Positions 1 through 5,419 of a stretch of DNA of 7,501 nt are shown here, piece after piece. Below the pieces are notes generated by a model. That model was not told the DNA's origin. It saw only the letters and a program-made list of their open reading frames with translations, and did no database searches. This DNA comes from CAYSHJ01 sp964589725 (GTDB lineage: Bacteria > Planctomycetota > Planctomycetia > Planctomycetales > Planctomycetaceae). Both the position numbers and the translations under genes were made by a program. How positions within the stretch are numbered: position 1 is the first letter of the stretch; each line of letters starts with the position of its first letter. The DNA lies in contig CAZPUJ010000470.1 in NCBI GenBank assembly GCA_964589725.1, positions 1 through 7,501 on the forward strand, in the 5' to 3' direction.

Positions 1-91
1 AGCCACCGGCAACACCTGGTAGAAACGTCTGCTCCCAGAAGCTCAATTCCGGCTCTTCGATCCAGTCAACATCTTTTTCTGAAATGGGCAT
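1..91 (-). CDS. nuoI: NADH-quinone oxidoreductase subunit I, N-terminal fragment (runs off left edge)
   Basis: Only the first 30 codons are visible, from an ATG at 91 to the window edge. They read MPISEKDVDWIEEPELSFWE and continue with QTFLPGVAGG. This short acidic N-terminus followed by an F-W-E-x-x-F-L-P helix start matches the style of NuoI proteins from planctomycete-like bacteria. NuoI is the peripheral-arm subunit that carries the two 4Fe-4S clusters N6a and N6b and passes electrons towards the quinone site at NuoH/NuoB/NuoD. The cysteine motifs lie outside the window, so the call rests on the N-terminal resemblance and on the position directly after nuoH, the canonical gene order. The Shine-Dalgarno is weak (purine-rich GAAGAA just before the ATG). 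An ATG 13 bases upstream is out of frame. Confidence 0.75.
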   Translation of the reverse strand, partial: MPISEKDVDWIEEPELSFWEQTFLPGVAGG

Positions 92-111
92 TTCTTCGAC
101 TCATTTTCCCC

Positions 112-132
112 CCACCGGGCTTGCCCCGGTGG
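112..132 (-). promoter_or_regulatory. GC-rich hairpin in the nuoH-nuoI gap
   Basis: An 8-bp perfect inverted repeat (112-119 paired with 125-132, CCACCGGG/CCCGGTGG) encloses a 5-base loop. It sits in the 84-base gap between the nuoH stop and the nuoI start, about 20 bases before the nuoI ATG on the transcript. No T-run follows it on either strand, so it is not a classical intrinsic terminator. An mRNA-stabilising or translation-tuning structure inside the operon is more likely. The inverted repeat is seen directly; the role is inferred. Confidence 0.5.
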
Positions 133-175
133 TTCACAGGCGTTTGCACGACTCAGTCACATCACACACCATGAA

Positions 176-1420
176 TCAATGATGACTCGCGATCAACTGC
201 TCGGTCGGCATGACCGTTCGCAAACGTCGCGGGGCCGGGTGGAAGCCAAGATAGCCGGCAGTGCAGAACAGCAAGAACGAACTGGCCGGCAGCCAGAACC
301 AACTCAACTCGAACTCACGGACGACCATCACGCAGACCACGTTGGCCAGCGACAGCGGAATCATCGCCTTCCAGCACAGACCCATCAGTTGGTCAAACCG
401 AAATCTCGGCAGGCACCATCGCAGCAGCATGATCAGAACGATGACGCCGAAGACCTTCGACAGCAACACTCCGATTTTCAGGACGGTCGCCAACAGCCCG
501 ACGCTCGCTGGCTCGGCGATGAACGGGAAATGCCAGCCGCCGAGAAACAGCACCGAGCACAAAAAGCTGACCGTGAAGACGTGCGTGTACTCGCCGAGAA
601 AGAACATGCCGAATTTCAGCGCCGAGTATTCGGTGTGATAGCCGCCAATCAGTTCCTGCTCGCATTCCGGCAAGTCGAACGGCAAACGATTGGATTCCGC
701 CAGCGCCGCCAGGAAAAAAATCAACGCGGCCAACGGCTGATACCAAATGTTCCAGCCAAACAGCCCGCTTTGAGCTTGAGCGTCAATCACCGTCTCCAGA
801 TTCAGCGACCCCGCCATCAGCGCGATGCCGATGACCGACATCCCCAGCGGGATTTCGTAGCTCACGACTTGAGCACTCGATCGCAGACCACCGAGCGCGC
901 TGTATTTGTTATTGCTCGACCAACCTCCGAGGATGATGCCGTACACGGCGAGGCTCGTCACTGAGAACAGAAACACAATTCCGATATCGATCTTTGGAGC
1001 GATGATGAACGAGAACCCTTCGCCCAGCGTCGTCGGTCCCAGCGGCACGACGGACAACGCCAGCATCGTCGTGAATACAGAAATCGTCGGCGCGATCACA
1101 AACAAGAATTTGTCCACATGTGCCGGGATGATGTCCTCTTTCAGCAGGAACTTCGCCCCGTCTGCGATCGGCTGTAGCAACCCCGCCCAACCGACTCGAT
1201 TCGGCCCCACCCGATCCTGAATCCAAGCCGCCAATTTTCGTTCGAGCCAAATCGCGTACGAACAAGCACCGAGCATCGTGACCAACACGGCACCAATCAA
1301 AACCAGCGGCACACCGACTTGAATCGGGATGCCAACCAACCCGCACAGCCAGTGCAGCAAATTCTCAACCGCATCTGAACTGCCTTCAGACAGCAGCGGG
1401 AACAAATTCATCAAGTTCAT
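176..1420 (-). CDS. nuoH: NADH-quinone oxidoreductase subunit H
   Basis: This membrane subunit of complex I forms, with NuoB and NuoD, the narrow quinone chamber and the start of the proton-coupling path. The 414-residue product is strongly hydrophobic with about eight or nine membrane segments. It carries both family signatures: WLERKLAAWIQDRVGPNRVG at residues 58-77, followed by QPIADGAKFLLKED, and the acidic quinone-site loop AESNRLPFDLPECEQELIGG at 241-260, followed by YHTEYSALKFGMFFLGEY, which is rich in the conserved glutamates. The frame is open back to 1492, which would overlap the end of nuoG. I prefer the ATG at 1420: it follows a purine-rich AGAAAG about 10 bases upstream, avoids the overlap, and removes a charged leader unlike the family. 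The ATG at 1411 is an alternative without a visible ribosome site. It starts 44 bases after the nuoG stop, so the two are cotranscribed. The tail after about residue 370 is somewhat longer than in many homologues. Confidence 0.96.
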   Translation of the reverse strand: MNLMNLFPLLSEGSSDAVENLLHWLCGLVGIPIQVGVPLVLIGAVLVTMLGACSYAIWLERKLAAWIQDRVGPNRVGWAGLLQPIADGAKFLLKEDIIPAHVDKFLFVIAPTISVFTTMLALSVVPLGPTTLGEGFSFIIAPKIDIGIVFLFSVTSLAVYGIILGGWSSNNKYSALGGLRSSAQVVSYEIPLGMSVIGIALMAGSLNLETVIDAQAQSGLFGWNIWYQPLAALIFFLAALAESNRLPFDLPECEQELIGGYHTEYSALKFGMFFLGEYTHVFTVSFLCSVLFLGGWHFPFIAEPASVGLLATVLKIGVLLSKVFGVIVLIMLLRWCLPRFRFDQLMGLCWKAMIPLSLANVVCVMVVREFELSWFWLPASSFLLFCTAGYLGFHPAPRRLRTVMPTEQLIASHH

Positions 1421-1464
1421 CGTGAGAATTCTTTCTGATCTTTCAACAAGGCAAACGCCTTCGA

Positions 1465-3102
1465 TTACTTCAACAATACTCCTGAGCCGCACATTTCCCC
1501 AGCCAATGCCGCGAGTGCTGGAATCTCTTGAGCAATCTCATTGCGGAAAACACTGGCGTTGAACAGCCCCTTGCGGCCAAACAAGTCCCACAGGATGCGA
1601 CCATCAGGTCGTGCGTCTTCAGGCGAGCGGATCGAACGCTTGATCGCTTGGGCGAGGCCGGCGTGATTCACGAACGTGCCGTCTCGTTCGGCAAAAGAGC
1701 CGCCGGCGAGAACGATGTGTGCTCGCGCGGAAACGGGTGAGGGCAGGATGTCTTGGACGATCAGCGTTTTGACTCTTGCCAATGCGGCGGCGTGTGATTC
1801 GTCAAGGCCACCGCGCGGGTCTCCGCCGACGAAGTAGAGGGTGTCGATGCGGCCTTCGGCGGCGTCGCCGAGGATATCGCCGATATTGACGATCGAACTT
1901 TGGAAGTGTTGCATCACGGCCTCGACGCCTCGGCGATTTGGGCACTTCTCGGCGCGGATCGTGAACTTAGACTTTTCCTGTGCGTTGCCTCGGACGTCTT
2001 TCGGGTAGTGATCGTCTTGACCTTCGGTGCGCACCGGGCCGAGAGCCAAACGAATGTCGCGGCTGAGGCTCTTCAAATGCTTCGCCAGCAAGTACGCCTC
2101 TTCGACGGTCATCCATGGTGAGAGGACTGCGGCGACGGCTTTCGGATTCTTCGCCACAGCGTCTTTGAGCGCGCTACGAGTCGCGGTCAGAGCGGTGTCC
2201 CAATCGACGGCGACTCGGCGGTCGCCTTGAGCGATCTCCGGGTGTACGAGGCGTTGTTCGGAGTGGATGTACTTCCAGCCGAAGCGGCCATCGTCGCACA
2301 TGAAGTCCCCTTGAGCCTGCGGATTACCGCGCGGCTTCAGCCGGAAAACGGTCTCGTTGTTTTGATCGACCCTGATGTTGCAACCGGTCGAACAATCGGG
2401 GCAGACACTGTCGGCGGACTTGAGCCACCAGACTCGCTGCTTGTAGAGAAAATCCTTCGAGCACAACGCTCCGACCGGGCAGAGGTCAACGACGTTGCCG
2501 GCGAGTTTGTTGTTGACCGGGATGCCGGGGAAGATATCGATCTCTTCGTGGTCGCCGCGGTTGATGACTTGCAGCTCGCCGGTGCCGCTGATTTCGCGCG
2601 TGAATCGCACGCAGCGAGTACACATCACGCAGCGGTCGGTGAACAGCGTGATCTGGTCGCCGATGTAGTCCTTGTCCGGCTTGAGCTCCTTCGGCTCCAT
2701 CAGCCGGCTCTGCATGTGGCCGAACTTGTAGGTGTAGTCTTGCAGGAAGCATTCGCCCGCTTGATCGCACGTCGGGCAGTCGAGCGGATGGTTGAGCAAC
2801 AAATACTCCAGCGTCGCCGCCTGTGCCTGCTTGACCTTGGCCGAGTTCGTGACGATGACCGTCCCGTCCTTAACCGGCGTTTGACACCCCGGTACAACTC
2901 TGGGCACCATCGCCACCGTGCCATCCGGCTTCTTGTCGCCGACCTCAACGAGGCACATGCGGCAACTCGCCACAACGGACAGCGCTGGATGCCAACAATA
3001 ATGCGGAATCTCAATGTCGGCTCGCTTCGCCGCCTGAATGCAATTCAGCCGCTCGCTGTCGCCGAGCGAAACTTCTTTGCCGTTTACGAGTACTGTCGCC
3101 AT
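1465..3102 (-). CDS. nuoG: NADH-quinone oxidoreductase subunit G, short form with N7 cluster site
   Basis: This is the large iron-sulfur subunit of the electron-input arm of complex I. The start is the ATG at 3102 with AAGGA four bases upstream; the frame runs on to 3219 but that extension lies inside the neighbouring HEPN gene. The product has 545 residues. Residues 1-80 form a 2Fe-2S ferredoxin domain with C36, C47, C50 and C73 (N1b). The next cluster is H105-x3-C109-x2-C112-x5-C118 (N5, His-ligated). Then C158-x2-C161-x2-C164 with C208 (N4). C234-x2-C237-x3-C241-x27-C269 matches the extra bacterial cluster N7 exactly. The rest is a shortened molybdopterin-oxidoreductase-like domain with no expected cofactor. 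The protein is much shorter than NuoG of E. coli (about 900 residues) or Thermus (about 780), the loss being in the C-terminal domain; it reads cleanly to its stop, so this looks like a natural short form. It is separated from nuoF by a block of toxin-antitoxin-like genes. Confidence 0.96.
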   Translation of the reverse strand: MATVLVNGKEVSLGDSERLNCIQAAKRADIEIPHYCWHPALSVVASCRMCLVEVGDKKPDGTVAMVPRVVPGCQTPVKDGTVIVTNSAKVKQAQAATLEYLLLNHPLDCPTCDQAGECFLQDYTYKFGHMQSRLMEPKELKPDKDYIGDQITLFTDRCVMCTRCVRFTREISGTGELQVINRGDHEEIDIFPGIPVNNKLAGNVVDLCPVGALCSKDFLYKQRVWWLKSADSVCPDCSTGCNIRVDQNNETVFRLKPRGNPQAQGDFMCDDGRFGWKYIHSEQRLVHPEIAQGDRRVAVDWDTALTATRSALKDAVAKNPKAVAAVLSPWMTVEEAYLLAKHLKSLSRDIRLALGPVRTEGQDDHYPKDVRGNAQEKSKFTIRAEKCPNRRGVEAVMQHFQSSIVNIGDILGDAAEGRIDTLYFVGGDPRGGLDESHAAALARVKTLIVQDILPSPVSARAHIVLAGGSFAERDGTFVNHAGLAQAIKRSIRSPEDARPDGRILWDLFGRKGLFNASVFRNEIAQEIPALAALAGEMCGSGVLLK

Positions 3103-3106
3103 TTCG

Positions 3107-3111
3107 TCCTT
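3107..3111 (-). promoter_or_regulatory. Ribosome binding site fixing the nuoG start
   Basis: AAGGA lies four bases before the ATG at 3102. The spacing is a little short, but this is the only good match near the family-consistent start MATVLVNGKEV. It rules out the upstream in-frame ATG at 3219, whose leader would be encoded inside the HEPN gene. Confidence 0.6.
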
Positions 3112-3166
3112 GGTCCGTTCGTTGTCTTTCTCAAGCGGGAAGTCCGAGCATGGGCCGAATGACGGC

Positions 3167-3514
3167 TCAAACTTTCGTGGCCCAGCGCATCGCCGATCCC
3201 GCCTGTCGTTTGTTCGCACTCTCGCCGGGATAACGAGTCTCCACGGCGAAGTCTGTGAGGAAGATTAGCCCCCGGCGCAAAGACCGCAACTGCGGGTGAT
3301 GTGGCAAGAGCAACGCCAAGAGATCTTCCAAATTGTGAGTTCGCGGGATTGTGGTTCCGAGTTCTTCGAGCAGCGCTTTCAAATACTTCTCGGCCGACTG
3401 TTGGCAGTGAAAGCAGCGAGCGTCATGCACGGGAGGCCGTGTGTGTTGCAGAGCGTCGGCGACGTGAAAGTCGGCTTCCGCTTTTGCGACCCACTCCCTG
3501 GTCAGCCTTTTCAT
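3167..3514 (-). CDS. HEPN-domain protein, probably shortened at its C-terminus
   Basis: The 115-residue product is a small helical HEPN-domain protein of the kind encoded beside minimal nucleotidyltransferases. Visible hallmarks are the N-terminal REWVAKAEADFHVAD, the helix FHCQQSAEKYLKALLEELG at 35-53, PRTHNLEDLL at 57-66, and FAVETRYPGE at 89-98. The ATG at 3514 has a good AAGG about 6 bases upstream and lies inside the end of the MNT gene, so translation is probably coupled. The R-x(4-6)-H motif of catalytic HEPN RNases is absent from all arginine-histidine pairs, so RNase activity is doubtful. The protein stops at a TGA after WATKV. The same frame continues past the TGA as AVIRPMLGLPA and stops at 3131, which resembles the usual end of this family, so a CGA-to-TGA nonsense change is likely. 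Any toxin role is inferred from its MNT partner only. Confidence 0.85.
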   Translation of the reverse strand: MKRLTREWVAKAEADFHVADALQHTRPPVHDARCFHCQQSAEKYLKALLEELGTTIPRTHNLEDLLALLLPHHPQLRSLRRGLIFLTDFAVETRYPGESANKRQAGSAMRWATKV

Positions 3515-3866
3515 ACAACACCTTCCCTTTCGAGACGACCTCCTTCAAAAACGAGTCCCCTTCGGCCAACCGCCACGCCATGTTTTGCGGAGTCCTCACC
3601 AACAAGTGCAACGGAAACGGCGGTTGCGTCGCGAGGTGAATCCTCACCGCTTGATCCAACTGATTCCGCGCCGGCATCACCACGAGGATGTCCACATCAC
3701 TGTCCTCGTGCGGCCGACCGTAGGCGTGCGAACCAAACAGGATGATCGTGTCCGGTTGAAACCGTTCGGCAACTTGCCGAGCAAACTGCCGGATGACTCG
3801 CTGCGGCACGGCGACTCCGCGATGCCACTGTTCGTCCACCGACATTGTTACAAAGACTGTATTCAT
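3423..3866 (-). CDS. Minimal nucleotidyltransferase (MNT), partner of the HEPN protein
   Basis: The 147-residue product belongs to the pol-beta-like nucleotidyltransferase superfamily, MNT type. The signature GSHAYGRPHEDSDVDILVV at 45-63 gives an intact GSx10DxD with D57 and D59 as metal ligands; the preceding FQPDTIILF is the typical strand. In characterised MntA-HepT pairs the MNT adenylylates and silences the HEPN toxin; that role here is inferred from family and adjacency. The ATG at 3866 follows a GAG-rich stretch and sits 7 bases after the stop of the small gene upstream; the longer frame back to 4079 would overlap that gene. An internal ATG at 3845 lacks a ribosome site. The family-like part ends near GKVLYEKADQ; a further roughly 25 arginine- and serine-rich residues come from reading into the HEPN gene, with which it overlaps by 92 bases. 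That tail is probably accidental rather than functional. Confidence 0.85.
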   Translation of the reverse strand: MNTVFVTMSVDEQWHRGVAVPQRVIRQFARQVAERFQPDTIILFGSHAYGRPHEDSDVDILVVMPARNQLDQAVRIHLATQPPFPLHLLVRTPQNMAWRLAEGDSFLKEVVSKGKVLYEKADQGVGRKSGSRLSRRRRSATHTASRA

Positions 3867-3873
3867 GGCTTTC

Positions 3874-4107
3874 TCAACTTGTGACGTTCTTCCCGTGGCC
3901 ACAAGCCTTCGCCTTTTTAAGGGCGGCCTTTTTTGACACCAGTTTCGACTCCTTCGAACTGCCACGAGCGAATTGGAATTCGCCTGACTTCCGCATTTCC
4001 GCTTCGACCTTCCGCAGGTAAGCCGCCAACTTGCGGACGTCGTGATCGCACTCCTGCGAAATCGCATGGCGAATCGCACGCACTTCTTGGATTTCTTCGT
4101 CAGCCAT
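3874..4107 (-). CDS. Small charged protein paired with the PIN gene, putative antitoxin
   Basis: This 77-residue protein starts at the ATG at 4107 (GGAG about 9 bases upstream). The start overlaps the last 8 bases of the PIN gene, so translation is coupled. The N-terminus MADEEIQEVRAIRHAISQEC, followed by DHDVRKLAAYLRKVEAEM, resembles a family of small proteins (E-x-x-R-x-x-R-x-x-I/H, then a D-x-x-x-L-x-x-x-L-R helix) that regularly sit next to PIN-domain toxins in planctomycetes and cyanobacteria. The C-terminal third is lysine- and serine-rich (KKAALKKAKACGHGK) and may bind nucleic acid or be disordered. No DNA-binding fold can be recognised. The antitoxin role is inferred from the pairing. 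The gene ends 7 bases before the MNT start. The longer frame back to 4146 lies inside the PIN gene and is not preferred. Confidence 0.65.
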   Translation of the reverse strand: MADEEIQEVRAIRHAISQECDHDVRKLAAYLRKVEAEMRKSGEFQFARGSSKESKLVSKKAALKKAKACGHGKNVTS

Positions 4108-4585
4108 GATGGTCGTCTCCGCCGAGGAAATTGAGTGGTGTCGCAATCATCGGCACGGGCAAGCCCAGTCCAAAATTGATCAATCGGATGTGCTCTAGCT
4201 TATTGGGATTGGCCAGATGCCGACAGTTCCAAGTCAGCAGCACGTCGATTTTGTGGATCGACGCCAATGCCAAGTGCAGCGCATCACCGGCCGGATCATT
4301 GGGCATGACCAGTTTTTCGATGTACAGAGCGGTCAGTTCGAGTGCCTCCTCCGTGATCTCCAACAACTCAATGCCAATCAACAAGCCGATCCGGTCGGCC
4401 GTCATTCGGCTGGTCCCACGCCGCAGTTCCGCAAGAACCGCGAGGCTCGTGGAGAGTTGAACTTCGTTGGAATTCTCCGACCACCACTGGCGAGTCCAAT
4501 TCATGCGAGCCACTGACTCCACGTCCTTGCGCAAAGTGTGGTAGAAGCTCGGAATCGTGGTCTCGACATAGACTCGCTTGCGCAT
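4100..4585 (-). CDS. PIN-domain protein, VapC-like toxin candidate
   Basis: The 161-residue product has the layout of PIN-domain nucleases of the VapC type. The first strand is RVYVETTIPS at 4-13 with E8 where most PIN domains have aspartate. A second acidic residue E53 lies in LAVLAELRRG, D101 in PAGDALHLALA, and the fourth position is TWNCRHLANP with N120. This E/E/D/N pattern, with YxETT and TWNCxHxAN, is characteristic of one PIN subfamily found widely in planctomycetes and cyanobacteria. Such proteins are usually metal-dependent RNases held inactive by a partner; here the partner is probably the small gene that overlaps the stop by 8 bases. The ATG at 4585 lies 7 bases after the stop of the ParE remnant, whose GAGTGA end may serve as the ribosome site. 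The toxin-first order is opposite to most VapBC pairs. Activity is not shown by the sequence. Confidence 0.85.
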   Translation of the reverse strand: MRKRVYVETTIPSFYHTLRKDVESVARMNWTRQWWSENSNEVQLSTSLAVLAELRRGTSRMTADRIGLLIGIELLEITEEALELTALYIEKLVMPNDPAGDALHLALASIHKIDVLLTWNCRHLANPNKLEHIRLINFGLGLPVPMIATPLNFLGGDDHHG

Positions 4586-4592
4586 GGACCGG

Positions 4593-4655
4593 TCACTCGC
4601 TGGCTTCCATCACGACATCGGCTTCAGCGCGTTTGCTCAAAACGAAATCGTTCAT
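4593..4655 (-). pseudogene. N-terminal remnant of a ParE-like toxin
   Basis: Twenty codons read MNDFVLSKRAEADVVMEASE and then stop. The opening F-V-L-S-x-x-A-x-x-D pattern is the typical first strand and helix of ParE/RelE-fold toxins, which are normally about 95-100 residues. The ATG overlaps the ParD stop in an ATGA, the usual coupling in parDE operons. Everything after about residue 14 is missing, including the core sheet, and the PIN gene begins 7 bases after the stop. The most likely history is loss of the rest of parE when the PIN module was joined here. Because the match is short, a chance small ORF is possible, although its place directly after ParD argues against that. Confidence 0.6.
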
Positions 4656-4942
4656 GTCGCTTGTTGCTCCACGTCGAGCCGAGCACGACCGCGAACCTTG
4701 ACCTCCTCGGCATAAGCATGAAGTTCGGCCACTGACCAAAATCGCACCACGTTTCCAGTCTCGAAGTCTTCGTCCGCTTCTGCAAGCAGTCGCCGCAGTT
4801 CTTTGATCTCCGACGTTTCGGCCCGTCGCTGTTGCATGTCCCACAACGCCGCCTCGATCACCGCCTCGCGCGAGGCGAAGTGGCCGGAATCGACTTCTTC
4901 TTCCACAAAACGTTCGAGTTCGGGTGAAAGTGACGCGACCAT
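4652..4942 (-). CDS. ParD-like antitoxin
   Basis: The 96-residue product has the ParD-family N-terminus: MVASLSPELERFVEEEVDSG, then HFASREAVIEAALWDMQQRR. This fits a ribbon-helix-helix DNA-binding half (residues 1-40) as in antitoxins that repress their own operon. The acidic and aromatic C-terminal part, including VRFWSVAELHAYAEEV, would wrap the ParE toxin. The start is firm: GGAG lies 7 bases before the ATG at 4942. The stop overlaps the start of the ParE remnant by four bases. With its toxin reduced to 20 codons this antitoxin appears to be an orphan. It could still repress a promoter in the 4943-5068 region or neutralise a ParE encoded elsewhere, which is inference. Full length for the family suggests either recent toxin loss or selection to keep it. 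Confidence 0.85.
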   Translation of the reverse strand: MVASLSPELERFVEEEVDSGHFASREAVIEAALWDMQQRRAETSEIKELRRLLAEADEDFETGNVVRFWSVAELHAYAEEVKVRGRARLDVEQQAT

Positions 4943-4949
4943 TTTTATG

Positions 4950-4953
4950 CTCC
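4950..4953 (-). promoter_or_regulatory. Ribosome binding site of the ParD-like gene
   Basis: GGAG lies 7 bases before the ATG at 4942, followed by an A-rich spacer (CATAAAA). It is one of the best ribosome sites in the window and suggests that the antitoxin is translated independently of its upstream neighbours. Confidence 0.6.
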
Positions 4954-4976
4954 GAATTCTTGATCTCGATTCAATT

Positions 4977-5075
4977 TTAACTGCGAGATTCCTGCACGGC
5001 GGGCATGAGGTCGTTGAGTTTTTCGATGCGCATCTTGCGGATGTCTCGGACGAAGGTGGATTCCAGAACTACCAA
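4977..5075 (-). CDS. Possible short ORF or gene tail between the hypothetical gene and parD
   Basis: A 32-codon frame starts at a TTG at 5075, overlaps the stop of the preceding hypothetical gene, and ends with TAA at 4977. It reads LVVLESTFVRDIRKMRIEKL followed by NDLMPAVQESRS, an amphipathic charged helix with ordinary amino-acid use, so it looks more like coding sequence than spacer. The ATG at 5033 would give an 18-residue peptide. There is no clear ribosome site. It may be a real tiny gene, the displaced tail of the preceding gene, or a fragment left by an insertion. I do not recognise a family. Confidence 0.25.
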   Translation of the reverse strand: MVVLESTFVRDIRKMRIEKLNDLMPAVQESRS

Positions 5076-5367
5076 TGCCGTTCAATCGGAAATTTCAACG
5101 GTCGAAGAAACTGATGTCGGTATTCACGATCCTTCGCGACCTTCGTCATTCGCGCTCGAATTTTTCTCAGGTTCTGCGCCTCGTTCTCGGCAAGTTCTAA
5201 TAAACCAGTTTCCGCCTTCTTGTCATCCCAGAAAAAGATTCTATTCAGCCAGACTCCATCCACGGTGCCGTACCACACCAGGAAATGCCAACTCTTTCCA
5301 TCCGGGCCGGTAATTGGCTTTCCAAGACTCCGTGCGTGTGACAAAAAAAACTGAATTCGGCTGTCAT
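5069..5367 (-). pseudogene. Conserved-looking hypothetical protein, start and body separated by a frameshift at a T8 run
   Basis: The body is open from 5413 to 5069 but contains no ATG or GTG; its first possible start is a TTG at 5344 without a ribosome site. An ATG at 5367 has GAGG 8 bases upstream and reads MTAEFSFF in another frame, up to a run of eight T on the transcript (5350-5343). One extra T would join it to the body as MTAEFSFFLSHARSLGKP, giving about 99 residues. The body has well-ordered features: PDGKSWHFLVWYGTVDGVWL, then NRIFFWDD, a charged helix LRKIRARMTKVAKD, and the ending REYRHQFLRPLKFPIERHW. I do not recognise a named family and assign no function, though the protein looks like a small soluble one. 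It may be a decayed gene, a gene expressed by slippage on the U-run, or a sequencing error in a homopolymer. It lies directly after nuoF. Confidence 0.6.
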
Positions 5368-5375
5368 CGGAGATG

Positions 5376-5379
5376 CCTC
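5376..5379 (-). promoter_or_regulatory. Ribosome binding site pointing to the ATG at 5367
   Basis: GAGG lies 8 bases before the ATG at 5367. It is the evidence that the hypothetical gene originally started there, rather than at the TTG at 5344, which has no such site. Confidence 0.45.
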
Positions 5380-5419
5380 GGGGCGCTGGCGTACCTGAAG
5401 CGATTGGCAGCGATCATTG

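Noticed and set aside
179..964. 261-codon open frame on the plus strand
   Set aside because: It is antisense to nuoH, extremely rich in Gln/Arg/His, as expected for the complement of membrane-protein codons.
2227..3162. 311-codon open frame on the plus strand
   Set aside because: It is antisense to nuoG, has no family-like motif, and mirrors the codon pattern of the real gene.
3903..3938. Possible terminator (GGCC followed by a T-run) in the small PIN partner gene, plus strand
   Set aside because: The stem is only about 4 bp, and the T-run is the complement of lysine codons on the coding strand.
5364..5417. 17-codon ORF starting 2 bases after the nuoF stop (MIAANRFRYASAPRHLR)
   Set aside because: It is too short, has no family resemblance, and its arginine-rich composition fits untranslated GC-rich spacer; it may only matter as part of the leader of the next gene.
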